NCBI GenBank assembly: GCA_963555705.1
Contig: OY743168.1
Span: 99,527,925 to 99,591,924 of the forward strand
Length of the DNA stretch: 64,000 nt
Source: Ligustrum vulgare
Taxonomy: Eukaryota > Streptophyta > Magnoliopsida > Lamiales > Oleaceae
Direction: 5' to 3'
Each line of letters opens with the position of its first letter. Position 1 is the first letter of the stretch. Under the pieces are notes generated by a model. That model saw only the letters and a list, made by a program, of their open reading frames with translations. It made no database searches and was not told the origin of the DNA. The position numbers and the translations under genes are program-made. This document shows, in pieces, positions 48,171-59,567 of the stretch.

Positions 48171-48414
48171 CAATCTTGCTACAATCACAATCTCACTCAC
48201 AATATAGGTGACAATTCACTCACATTGGAGTGGGACCCGCAAAATTTGAATTTTGCGGGTCCCACTCCAATGTGAGTGAATTGTCACCCACATTGTGAGT
48301 GAGATTGTGAAACTAGAATAATTCTAGGAATTATATTGAATTTTGCGGGTCCCACTCCAATGTGAGTGAATTGTCACCCACATTGTGAGTGAGATTGTGA
48401 AACTAGAATAATTC
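48171..48414. mobile_element. fold-back MITE with 9 bp target duplication and duplicated right arm
   Basis: Inverted arms meet at about 48247: TCACTCACATTGGAGTGGGA and its complement after GCAAAATTTGAATTTTGC, with arms of about 60 bp. TAGGAATTA occurs left (48162-48170), after the first right arm (48325-48333) and after a second copy of that arm (48415-48423). A 9 bp duplication suggests a Mutator-type MITE; the last 90 bp are a direct duplication that includes the target copy. Confidence 0.8.
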
Positions 48415-48549
48415 TAGGAATTATAGTAGAAGTAGAACTGAAAATCTTTTATCCCAGCTTGTAGGGACAATTGTTGATGATTTGACATGTGGTGTAATCG
48501 CTGACATAAGGTACAACATGGCACAATCTGAATAGACCATTAATGGTTT

Positions 48550-48862
48550 TGCATGACCTAATTGGATCGTGAATAAAGTTCCATGACCTCAAGAGTTTGT
48601 AGGGAAGTTGCACCACCGGAGAGATCGTGAGAAACTTGCACGATCTGAAAGGATCATGAATGAAGTTCCATGACCTTGATATGGTATAAAAGCTGTACGA
48701 CCAGAGAGATTGTGAGGAACTTCCAGGATCTGAAAGGATCGTGAATAAAGTTCCATGATCTCAAGAGATTGTACAGAATTTGCACAACCTGGATGTCAAC
48801 TACATTATACTTTGAGATTGTACAGAATTTGCACAACCTGGATGTCAAATACATTATACTTT
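48550..48862. repeat. degenerate tandem repeats with GTTCCATGA motifs
   Basis: Three units of about 88 bp around GGATCGTGAATAAAGTTCC (about 48563, 48651, 48737), then two copies of a 46-47 bp unit starting AGATTGTACAGAATTTGC. Short inverted pieces (GGATCATGAA, TTCCATGACC) recur in each unit. Confidence 0.75.
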
Positions 48863-49690
48863 GTAAGAACTAGTTAATAGTCAATTACATTATACTTTGT
48901 AAGAACTCAAGTAGTTGAGTTAGGATGTACTTTCGAGTGGTCTTGTATGCCATTTGAAATTCACATGTACGTAATTGTGTTGATTTTATAGGGCAGATCA
49001 ACTACTTTTACAGAAATCAAGAGAGTGTGGCTTAAAAAAACAAGAGAGTGTGGCTTTAAAAAAAAAATTTAAAAATCTTGTTTATGTTTGAGGCTAGCCC
49101 TTCCACCAACCAGACTTGCTTTATGCAATCATTATATTCATATTCCATTGGTATGATGTTTAAATGCTTTCTTCCAGAGTATGAACATGTTTATGGGTTT
49201 CATTCAGTTGGATTATAGTGTCACTATGGAGTTTCGATGTTTATAAAGTTTTTAGTTTAGATTATTGAAGTGTTTTACTGAAATGCAGGCTATATGGTGT
49301 CAATTGGTTTTCTTCCAAATAGAGTGGGTGGGTTGTATTGCTTGTGCTGCTTTTATGAGAGACGGCGTTTAAGCAACCTTTCAAAATTTAATTCTCTCTT
49401 GGTGAGGTTCAACCTCTTTTAATTGAACTATCTCAAAATTTAGATTTTTGCTCGTGTTGTGTCATTTTTGTATGCTAATCCTTAAAATTTAATTCAAATG
49501 TTGCTAGATAATACACAATTTCTGAAATCCACATAATGATTACCCCAATCTGTGTTCCTCAATAAGGAAGTATTTCGCTTCCAACTTTGTAAATTATATT
49601 TCTTGAACTTTGAGTGAATTGCAGCGTGAGTAAAAAAATTTCCTTTGAGATTGTTGGTCTATATAGACAGTGATGTTGTTTTTTGATGTA
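48863..49690. other. no gene recognised
   Basis: AT-rich, with no coding frame or repeat that I can name. Confidence 0.4.
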
Positions 49691-49697
49691 ATTCTTG

Positions 49698-50230
49698 TTG
49701 GGTAATTGCCTCAAATTGCAAAAGTTGGAGGACTTTAATTGTAATTGGAGAATAACTTTTGTAATTCAACTGGATTAGGATACAAATCTCAATGGAAAGT
49801 AAATTATGAAATTTATTACTATTCATTATGTGTCCTATGTGGATTAAATCTTGAGAAGAACAATTGGCCAAGGAATCCAATTCCACAGTCCATGTCGAAG
49901 TGAAATATAGCCATGACGTGATTTATTCTATATAAATACACGTATTATTCTCCTTTTGTTGTAGAGCACATTGACTAGAGAGTATTGTGAGGAAAAATGT
50001 AGTATAGCATCTTGTTTTTTCTTGGGTTCTTTGTAGGTTGTACAAAGAAGTAGAAATTGGTAGATGTGGTAAAACTTGGTTATTTTTCCTAAAATACTTG
50101 GAGGGTTTTGGTGAGTGCAAATTCTATATAATTGTAACAATTTATTATATAGTGAAAAAATTTTGTGGTCCGTGAATTTTACGTTATTTTATTTTCTTGT
50201 TGGCTTAATTATTTCTTGAACATCAAAATT
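49698..50230 (+). mobile_element. possible solo LTR of a copia-type element
   Basis: It starts TGTTGGGTAATTGCC. It has a TATA box (CTATATAAATACACG, about 49930) and, near 50145-50200, the order AGTGAAAAAATTTTG, GTGGTCCGTGAATTTTACG and a T-rich tail, which resembles the end of many copia LTRs. No partner, PBS or target duplication was found, so the limits are guesses. Confidence 0.35.
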
Positions 50231-50319
50231 TCAGTATTCTTCCAAGTATGATAAGTGACATGATGAATTCTTTTTGTTATAGTTGTATGGAGAGTTAAAA
50301 GGTCTACACCGCTGGTTCT

Positions 50320-50323
<4 letters not shown>

Positions 50324-50372
<49 letters not shown>
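50324..50372. repeat. (AT)n microsatellite
   Basis: About 23 AT units in a row. Confidence 0.97.
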
Positions 50373-50376
<4 letters not shown>

Positions 50377-50811
50377 GAACTATTTTTTTATTGCGACTGG
50401 GTAAAAATTAGAGCATACGTATTTATTTCATTTTAATTGTGTTTTTTGATGTATCTTCTTTCTTTATAGTAATTTCAAGTGAAGGTCGTTATTGTTTAAG
50501 GTAAATTTATTCTTTTGCAATTTATCAATTGTAGCTTTGCTGATACAAACCTTAATAATGAGTAACATGTTATGGATGTGAGTTACCATTCCCATTCCAG
50601 TTACATCATTGATTGGTAAAGATAGAAAAAATGGTTTAATATGTAAGATTTTTTCGAACTTCGAGATTTTGTGTTTTATGATAGGATGTTTATATTGTTT
50701 ATCATAGAAGACTTTGTACGAAGGTGCTAGAAACAAGATTGGCAGTTTTAGGCATTTTGAAACTACAATAATGCTATATGTACAATGTAGCATACAAGCT
50801 AGTTGACAATC

Positions 50812-52268
50812 ACTGGAAAAGACATTTATGCCCTTAAGTGGCAACAGGTTTTACCCGCTACCCCTTACCACTTTCAATTTCTCAGATAGATTTGCTAGGG
50901 CGTAATGAAACCAGCTCCTCTCTCCTGATCCTTCACCGACTCCCACATTACGCCGCTGCCATCACTTATTTGCTGTTCAATGGCGAAGTTCTTGCCGTCG
51001 ACTCCCACGTCAAAGGCGGAACCTGTCGATAAAGGGCGTTCCGACTGTCATTCCAAGGCCGTCCACTGTGTTTTGAAATTTTCCAGGTACGTCCCATGTT
51101 GTCGAATGTTTGAAATGATGAAAGAACTACCTTTGGTTTGAAATGATGAAAGAACTATATTATTTGTTTGAGATTTTTGTGGTAGGGTAGAGAATCCGTA
51201 CAGAAAAAATTTTGGTCAAAAGGAGAAGCATTTTTGTAGAGCAGAATGCAGAGTGAACTACCAATCTAAAGAACTAATCAAATTGGAACCAAAAACATAA
51301 ATTTTATATATTTCTATTTCACACTTAATATGATACAACAATAAGAAGAGAACAAGAAGCACATAAAAATCAAGATTTTCATCAAGCTCGAGCGATGAAA
51401 AGTAGGATGTAACGATTAAGAGATTAGATTAAAATCTTGTAAAGAAACAGAGTAGCAATTCACTTATTGTCCATCAATTAGCAACAGAGAAACCACCATA
51501 GAAAGGCTTGTAAAGAAAATGATCTTAAAATTATATTCTACATGTTCTTATAAGACCTATTAGTGAAATCAGAAGCAATCTGGGCAAAGATCTTATGGCA
51601 TTCCCTATAAATGTCACAACTTCATAAGGAGCTGCCTTTTGAATTAATCAGGTCAATTTGTTAAATATAAGGTTGTTATTCTCTGAACCCAAAACACTGC
51701 TATAGACTTATTCGAGATAATTTACAGTTGAACTTCAATAAACAACACAATAGTTAGCCAAACAACACTACCTTCAAATTTCTAACTTGATGAGGGCAGC
51801 CTGCAAGTATAAAAACTGCATCCCCTAATTTCTGAACAAATGTCCACGGTTCAATTCCTATAGAAGCAAACCCATAAAACATAATAATAAAGATGATAAA
51901 AAAAAATAATTATATACATTACTAGAAGGGAAGGAAAATCAACTGTATTCCTCCTTAAGTCTCCTGTTGTGCTTCATAGTCAAGTAAACTGTTTGATCAT
52001 GGATTGGGTGGATAACCTGTTATAAACATGGTAATTTTTGTTGATTAACGAACTACATATTTATTTTTTTTCAAATTTTACAACCTCAGCAACATGATTT
52101 CAGTTAGAATTGTTAGTTAGAAACATTATTCAGTTGAACATTTACATTAATTTGTTCAGCAATTAAATGAATCAGTTAGATACCTAATTTATACATTTTG
52201 TGTCATCAAAATTTCCAATTATTTAAGGTTATTGAAATGTTTGTTCTTGGTATTGGTAGGAACACAAT
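50812..52268. other. non-coding left part of the MULE
   Basis: AT-rich; short frames only. It is the probable 5' region of the GRF-zinc-finger gene. Confidence 0.5.
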
Positions 52269-52664
52269 ATGAGAGGGAAGAACTATGGAATTTGTCACTC
52301 TTGCAGACAAGCGGGGCTTTGGTTGGAAGATTTCCCAATGAAGAGACGTTGCCCCAGATGTGGAGATGGTTACTTGAGCCTGTTTGAGGTTGAGAAAAGG
52401 AAGGAGAACATAGGACGCTTGTTCTTCTCCTGTAATCGACCTTGTTGTCAATACTTCAATTGGAAAAAGCCGAAAGCCAGTACTAACGTTGACAAAACAA
52501 AGGAGTCGAACGAGAAGAACATTGAGGAGTTGACTCGAGTGCTTAAAACATGTGCACGAATATCCCATGAAGACAAGGTCGACATAAATGTAATAACGAT
52601 TCGTAGGAGTGAAGGATATGATGGAAATGGAAAAGGGAAGGAGAAGGAGAAGGTGGAAGAATGA
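52269..52664 (+). CDS. GRF-type zinc-finger protein carried by the MULE
   Basis: 131 residues. An N-terminal CHSCRQ is followed by the finger CPRCGDGYLSLFEVEKR, then NIGRLFFSCNRP and CCQYFNWKK: the GRF zinc-finger pattern (C-x2-C, N-x-G-R-x-F-x-x-C, C-x-x-F-x-W), a DNA- or RNA-binding fold. A lysine/glutamate-rich tail follows (ESNEKNIEEL, GKGKEKEKVEE). The frame is uninterrupted, and an AG acceptor sits just before the ATG, so an upstream exon is possible. It is convergent with the transposase pseudogene ending at 52881. Whether it helps transposition or is a captured host gene is unknown. Confidence 0.6.
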   Translation: MRGKNYGICHSCRQAGLWLEDFPMKRRCPRCGDGYLSLFEVEKRKENIGRLFFSCNRPCCQYFNWKKPKASTNVDKTKESNEKNIEELTRVLKTCARISHEDKVDINVITIRRSEGYDGNGKGKEKEKVEE

Positions 52665-52880
52665 TGTATATGTAGGAACTATCCAGTAACATTTAGGTTG
52701 TTTAACAAGAAAATATACCATCAGTTGGTGGGAGTAGCCGAATTGATTGAACATTTGAAATTCGGGTTCTCGTGTCGGATGAATGTTTGAAGGAATATCT
52801 TCGTCAGTGCTTTGGATTGTTCTTTTCCCTTTAGAAGATTTGGAAGATACCTTGTGAATATTCAAAATAAATTCTAAAAA

Positions 52881-55048
52881 TTATAAATTATAAATGGTCA
52901 TGTGAGCGAGCACAAGTAAATTATCACATACCTTGGATTTCTTCGTAGTTGTCTCCAATGGTCCCTTTCTTCGCAACTTCCTTGGAGCCCCCTTAGTTTT
53001 TGTACATTGAGGATCCAGAATTCTAACAGATTGTGTATTCTCAACCGTTCCACCTTCTGAACCTACCCGAACTTTGCTCTGTGACATGTGATTGCTAGCA
53101 TTACTTATTTTCCCCATGTTCAGGTCATTCATATGACTCTCTATCCATTCCAGTAACTCCTCGGTGCGGGATTCGCCGTCCGCTAACAAATTTTCCATCT
53201 TCTCAAATGACTTACACAACTTATCATATCTCAATTGAGCAGGACTATTAATCCATCCATTGTAATTTATGTTCACCCGTGTGTATGCTCTGACCACACC
53301 TCGTCTCCATCTCCGGAGTACATAACTCTCTAGTAATAATTCAACTTCATCCCTTATCAATACAGTCAGACAATGTCTATAAACTATCACTCTAAACTCA
53401 AACAAGTGGCAGCTACATATGACCTGACATTTCTCCCTATCGCATAACTGGAAACTCCTTTCTCTTTGACATTCCATGTAACTTGATTTGTTCTCGAACA
53501 ATGTATTTTGTTCCACCATACCCTTTCTCAATAGACATAACATCGCAATACACTTTCCCAGTAAGCTCTTCTTGGAACTCTTTAAATTTTGATATTGTGT
53601 AAGCTTCTTGGAATTTTTTTTCTATACCAAATCGTGTTGCACATGGGACCATCTGAGAATAGGACTTAAAATCTGCGTAGAATTCCTTCTCTACCTTTGT
53701 TCTCAACGCCCTCTCATATTGTTCCACAAACTGCTTCAATGACGTTTTGGAATGGACATACCCATCGAAAAAAGCGTTCATACTCTCACTTCATTGCGTA
53801 GTTGACATACCTTCCCAAAAACTGGTACGCAAGAAGCAAGGAACCCAACGGGCTCTTTCTTGAAAGAGTCATGTCAACCAATCATGGTCATGCAAAGTGT
53901 ACATTTCCAACAATGTTCCCCAACCTTGTTCAAATTCCTCTGATGTTTGAGATTCGTAGACCATCTCATGTATGGTATGCATTACAGAAGCCTTCTGCGT
54001 GTGATATCCAAACTTTTTTGGTAATTTCTTCAAGATGTGCCACAAGCACCATCTATGTCTTGTTTTTGGAATACAATTGCAATCTCATTTTGCATTGCTC
54101 TATCCTGATCGGTGATGATTCCAAGAGGGGGTACTCCATCCATACACTCCAGCCATGTCCTAAAAATCCATACAAAGGTATATGTGTCCTTGTTTGACAA
54201 TAATCCGCATCCAGTAGTGTCGACTGTCCATGATGATTAACTCCAACGAAAGGAGCAAAAGGCATGTCATACATATTCGTTAGATAAGTTGTGTCAAAAG
54301 TAACAACATCCCCAAAATATTTGTATGCCAGTATGCACCTTTTATCTACCCAAAACACATTTCTCAAATGACAGTCATCGTCTAAGTCCACGCTAAAGAA
54401 GAATCCAGGGCAATGGGTTTGCATTTTCAAAAAATATGCTTGTATTGCAGTTGCATCACCTTCCCCGAGCCTTAATCGTTGAACCTTTTCTATGTAGTTT
54501 CTGCAGTCCTTTTCCGTGAAATTAAGCTCCTCATACCCACCCGCCTCAACAACAGCTGTATTAAAACTTTTATGCATTGGAATGCCAACTATGTCATTTA
54601 CTTCGAGCTTCCTCTTGACTTGGTCATTTAGTTGTCATTACCCTATACAATCTAGACTTTGAGGGGCTTATCCTATGGTTATGCTCCAATGAAGTTTCAT
54701 GACACGCCATGTGCCTAAGATATCTGAGCAAATAATCATCTTAGCCTTACATCCTGTCTGCATAGTTGGGTGAGGATTCAAAGAATTGCTTGCATAACCA
54801 ATTCTCTTGCCCTCTCGACTACACGCAAACGTTGCATTTGTCAACATTCCATCTGACCCTTTTTTTGAATTTATTTTCCTCACGGGAAACCCGACCTCGT
54901 ATGCATACTTCTTGTAAAAATCGAAAGCCTCATCGTAGCTTGTAAACTTCATCCCGACTGTCGGGACAACCTCGGTGACCTCATCCATAGTTTGTTCAAT
55001 CACCTCAACCCTATTATCTGGTACTATCGGATTCCTTTCCACACTCAT
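52881..55048 (-). pseudogene. FAR1/FHY3-type MULE transposase pseudogene, copy 2
   Basis: Reading leftward: a FAR1 zinc-binding domain (55048-54668: VGMKFTSYDEAFDFYKKYA, ATFACSREGKR), the transposase core (from 54577: FTEKDCRNYIEKVQRLRLGEG; VVTFDTTYLTN; FVGVNHHGQS), the later core (53781-53437: MNAFFDGYVHSKTSLKQF), then a frameshift near 53500 into SWIM and tail sequence (53543-52881). The SWIM finger CSCHLFEFRVIVYRH has Tyr where the third Cys is expected. Frames break near 54670, 54200 and 53500. It is closely related to copy 1 at 44901-46610. Confidence 0.88.
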
Positions 55049-56009
55049 TTTTTCCGACAGTATTTCATTGTCATCATCGAAAGAATGGTACTCATTTCCT
55101 GTTCAAGTAGAGCAAATATTTTAATCAAGGGACACAAACGAGTAAAACACATAATCATTCACCATCATATTATTTCTTGAAAATAGAACAATGCATTGTG
55201 TTCACCTGTTAGTCCTAAACATATGTAATATATTTACCAAATATGAAACTAAGAATATTTAACTACCCACCATATATGAGATGAAACGTTTACCCCTGTC
55301 TCCATTGTAACTCCAGATTGCACAACTCAAACAACATTAATCAACTCCCAATTAACTAATTCGTCAATGTAATTAACTTAAACAAGTTCATGACATTTTC
55401 ACATGTGAAGGCTAAACCGAAATAATAGGCTACACAAGTTCATCATATAAACCAAACATAAAATTATTGGAAAATAAGTGCTTCAAATTCAAGTCATGCT
55501 AACTATCACTTTTGCAAAAATTTTGGAACCATCATATATCCAGTCACATTATTTTCATTCATGACACTAACCAATTTCCGACATCACTGAAGCCATTGAA
55601 CGAGGAGCTTTGGAGATTAGATGTGCAAAATTCTGGAAAATGTGAAGAATAGTAACTGGGTTCCGATCTCCTGCGTGGGAGGAACAATGGCGAGTGAGAT
55701 GATGTAAGTAAGAATGGGTAGGTTTCGAACTCTTTTTGGCAGAGGAGTTCGAGCTTCAATGTCGAAAATTTCCGGAAATGTGAAGAAAGGTTAACGACAT
55801 CTGATTTTCCATTGCAGGATGGTCAGTCGGGATCTGAGGAATCCGGTGTAGGAGGAACGATCTTGAGGGAGAGGATGGCAGCAAGAGTGGGAAGGTTTCA
55901 GACCTGTGCAACAAATGGGAAGATTCGGACCAGACTTCCTTACTTTGTTATTTCATTTATTTCATTTTCTCATGATATTTTGTAACCTATCATCTCGCGG
56001 TAAATTGAA
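55049..56009. other. non-coding right part of the MULE
   Basis: The probable transposase promoter region followed by sequence near the right TIR; nothing else recognised. Confidence 0.5.
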
Positions 56010-56072
56010 GATTGTCAACCAGCTTGTATGCTACATTGTACATGTAGCATTATTGTTGAAACTATATAACCT

Positions 56073-57475
56073 TATGCATGGCCGGACCTGTTTAGAGGCC
56101 AGTGAGGCCTCTGTTTCAAGGCCCACAGGCCTAATTTTTTAGGGGCCCATATATATACATTTTTTAAAAAAATCAGCTCAGGCTTAATGGTCAATGCCAA
56201 ATAGCTAAGTAACTCAATAAGGCAATACCAAATCCAAAATCACAACATTTGCTCTGGAACTGGGAGCTGCGACTTGCGGTTGCGGACTGTGGTGACTGGC
56301 GATTCCGACTACCATGTTCTCCACTTCATTGCCCGAGTCTTAGTCACTGTTCCTGACTTCCTACTCGTTGAATGTGTTCTCAGGTAAGTGCTATTTATTG
56401 TCTATTTTCTTGATTTGTGTATGTAGTTCAATCGTTTACGCGTTTAGCATTTTAGGGCTGCTTTGTTGTTTTTCTTGGTTTTTATTTCAAATCTATGTTT
56501 TTTCTCTAGTCTTGTGATATATATGCAGTTTCAGTTGTTAAACTTTTGGGTATAGAGGATTTGGTTTCTTTTTTCGAAATAGTGTGAAAAAGATTCGATA
56601 TTGGGATTTGATAATGAAACGGAGTAAAGATCTTTCACTATTATTTAAGGTGAAGTCTACACAATAAAGACCAGTTTTCCAAGTTGGGAAATTTATGGGA
56701 TAGTAATGAAACAAACTTCCTATTTAGGTTCATTGAGGAATACCGTATGAGGATTGACTTTAAATAATATTTATGAATTGGGTTCTGGGAGGAAATTAAA
56801 GAATTTTTTATAGGATTTTGGAGGCATTAATGATGAACAATTTTCAACTAGAACTATTTGATTGATGAATAATTGGTTTATGTGGTTCCAAGGAAAGAAA
56901 ATTCAAAAGAAGTTCAATTCGGGTGAAAGTATTAGTCTACGAGTTTTGCTAAAATGAAGGTTCCTTCCAATGGATATATGACCAATTCGGGAGAAGGTTT
57001 GTTAACTTTCAATTCTCCAATTATAGTTCTTGTTTTATTTGAATTCAGATGCCATTCTCAATTGTTTATATCATAGTGACAAGCTTTTATTCTCTGTTGA
57101 TTGAGTTGTAAATCTTTATTTCATCAAAGAGGCAGAAAAACTATAAGTAGAGTAGTTGTTTCGAACATTTTATACCTTGTTAAGTTGATATAAAACTTTT
57201 AAGTATTTGGAATATCATATATTTGTTGGATGTTTTATATTAGTTAATACTTTTGAACTTTTTATTTTTAACAATTTTATGGTGAATTTGTATATTATTA
57301 TTACATTTGTCTTGTGTGAATATGAATTTCTATTGTTATTTTCAATTTTTTCCCAAAAAAAAATTCGGAAGCGCTACCACCGAACCCCCGTAAAGCCCAG
57401 GGCTCATATATTCAAGAACATACTATTTGTCTCAGGCCTACAAAATCACAGGTACGACACTGGCTTTATGGATAT
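56073..57475. mobile_element. possible hAT-type element remnant
   Basis: The left end has GGCCGGACCTG, then CCAAGGCC-like text and GGCCTAATTTTTTAGGGGCCC. The right end has GCCCAGGGCTC, CAGGCCTACAAAATCACAGG and TACGACACTGGC, resembling (in reverse) the left end. Such GGCC-rich borders with AGGCCT blocks are typical of one group of plant hAT elements. No transposase frame is left and the target duplication is unclear. Confidence 0.35.
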
Positions 57476-57869
57476 ATAAATCAATTGTTTGACATTCGAG
57501 TCTTCAGAAATTTTGTTTTTTATGTTTTTTATCTTTGATTTTGATGTTTATGAAATTTGTTCTCTTACAAAACAGTGATGCTTCTACATTTACTCTGCAT
57601 TTGTTAGATTACAACAACTTTACACTTTAAGTAGTATTATCGTTGACAGTCCAAGTGATGAGATTAGGAATGAAATCTTATATATGAACTTTTTGATTTT
57701 TCGCTTTTGAGTTCTGATTGTTCACCTTTTGGTTAGGGATTTAGCGGTAAAGCTTTTAGTTTCTGTTTGTAAGATTTGATTGTAATGATGCACTATTTTC
57801 CCCAATTTTTTTTTTTTAAAAAAATCTGAAATTTTGATCTATGTATCAATACTTGCAGAAACCCAGGAA

Positions 57870-58033
57870 GGGTTTACTCGTGGCTCAGTGGTAATTCGTT
57901 GGATTAACAGAATTGCGCCACTTGTCACATATAAACCGGTCACCTTCATACATAGAAATAGCACCTGCTTGTAGCTTGGGTGAATCCTCCATGCTAGTTT
58001 CGGCAATGATGACCTAGAAACTAATTTTTTTTA
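57870..58033 (+). mobile_element. possible SINE
   Basis: CGTGGCTCAGTGGTAATTC fits a tRNA-type A box (TGGCNNAGTGG). About 130 bp later the sequence ends in a T-rich run (AATTTTTTTTAATC), as in T-tailed plant SINEs. I could not find a good B box. Confidence 0.3.
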
Positions 58034-58061
58034 ATCAAAGGTTATCTCATTAAACTCATAA

Positions 58062-58085
58062 TCTATACTATAAATAAGAGGAGGA
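58062..58085 (+). other. candidate Helitron 5' terminus
   Basis: A then TCTATACTATAAATAAGAGG, the form of many plant Helitron 5' ends (A|TC). It is unpaired here; no matching 3' end was found to the right in the window. Confidence 0.35.
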
Positions 58086-58694
58086 TTTGTGAGGTTTGAA
58101 AAGACAAAGAAATTACTGAGAATCCAGTTATAAACGTGAGAGAGTGAATTTGGTTTCCTTTTGGTTTAAGTTTCAAGAATTTCCAAAGGTAGTCTTTGAT
58201 TTTGAATCATATAACACCCAGGCCAGGAAAGTTTAAGAGATTTGATAGGTACTACTCATACCAACAAGGCGCACCTTCTTTTATGGAAGTTCATATTTAG
58301 AAACTCCAAAGTTAAGGCTTAGCTTGGAGCAATTCTATAATGGGTGACATCTTGAGAAATTTTCTCGGGGAGCATGCGAGTGAGGACAAAGCATGCCGAA
58401 AAGTTCCATGTTGGTACAGTGAGGACAATACGTTGTCATCTAACGGCCGGGACAGCCCGTTAAGTGGGACCCAGGTCGTTACAATAGATTTGTAGAAAGT
58501 TGTTGGAATCATGTTCATGATACTGGTGAAATTCAGTAGTGACTGTGATCCATTGATTTTAAGATACATAAGGGAATTCTGTTGAAATCAGAGATCATTT
58601 TGCAGAAACAATTCCTTATATCGATACATGAAGAACCATGATCTGAATATGTATCGATACTTTCATTAGTTTTCAGAATAATATAAGTTTGATT

Positions 58695-58915
58695 CACTAG
58701 TACAAAATCGCGCATAAAAAACGGGGAATACGCGTCGTTTTATGTAACAACCGACGCCAATTGAAAACGCGGTGGCAATTTTGTAAATAAATTTTAAGTA
58801 AAGGCGTCGGTTCTGGAAGAACCAACGCCCAAACCGGGTTTCTTGAACCGACGCCCAAGACCCGGTTTTGGGCGTCGGTTCCTCTTGAACCGACGCCTAA
58901 AGGGCTTCAGATCCG
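58695..58915. repeat. left subterminal repeats of the CACTA element
   Basis: Several GGCGTCGGTT or AACCGACGCC motifs in both orientations, for example 58803-58812 and near 58870-58900. In other CACTA elements such sites bind the accessory protein. Confidence 0.88.
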
Positions 58916-59149
58916 CGCCCTTTATCAAGTTAATTGGTTTGTTTGAATATATATTATTGATTTGAAGTTAGTAGATTGATATACAATAATATCTGAATTA
59001 TTGGAGTTAAGTTATGCAATCTTAGTTTGATTTTTAAAAGTTGAGAATTGATTTTGGATTAATGTTGGAGTAGTAGATGATATTGAAGTTTGATTGGAGT
59101 TGCGTTTGAGTTTTGAATATGTCGATGGTGAATAATTTGGTTTTATTGT

Positions 59150-59230
59150 AGTATTTTCATTCCCCCTATAGGTTGGCTAAGTCCAATTTACAGAGGAGAC
59201 TTTGCCGAAATTTTCGTAAAATTTTACAAA
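59150..59230 (+). repeat. LTR-like motif fragment in the CACTA element
   Basis: GGTTGGCTAAGTCCAATTTA, then GAGGAGACTTTGCCGAAATT, matches the 3' part of the nested gypsy LTR (28635-28690). A second fragment of the same motif is at 62315-62375. Both look like relics of an LTR family. Confidence 0.6.
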
Positions 59231-59567
59231 TAAAAAATGAAAATTATAATTTAAGATGACTGTCACTCGTACAAAATTGACCATACTAAAAAAATAAGTA
59301 TATAAAATACAATCATCCTTGTAAACTTTTAATCTTTTTAATTATATCTTCACATATAGGTCGTTAGATATGGATCGGGGTTGGATGTATGGCAGGCGTA
59401 AATTATCTTATTTGATTCCAACTATTAAACTTTCTTGTATTCTTTATATATGCGCTATACATTGTTAATATTATTTGTGATCTTGATAACAATAATTTGA
59501 TATATATATTTCTAACATGAATATTGATTGGTATATGTGCAGGTACGTGTTATATTGTTTCAATATA

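Larger units (their letters stand above)
50766..56055. mobile_element. complete Mutator-like element (MULE)
   Basis: TIRs of about 46 bp (50766-50811 and 56010-56055) begin CAATAATGCTA and differ at two positions. A 9 bp target duplication, TTGAAACTA, is at 50757-50765 and 56056-56064. The 5.3 kb interior holds a decayed FAR1-type transposase on minus and a short GRF-zinc-finger gene on plus, convergent. TIRs, 9 bp duplication and transposase type all agree with Mutator. Confidence 0.92.

Noticed and set aside
50838..51032. Short open frame near the MULE left end
   Set aside because: 64 residues, no similarity I recognise, and no conserved neighbours.
52206..52865. 219-residue open frame on minus
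   Set aside because: Antisense shadow of the GRF-zinc-finger gene.
57870..57945. tRNA gene candidate
   Set aside because: An A-box-like sequence is present but there is no cloverleaf and no B box; kept only as a weak SINE call.
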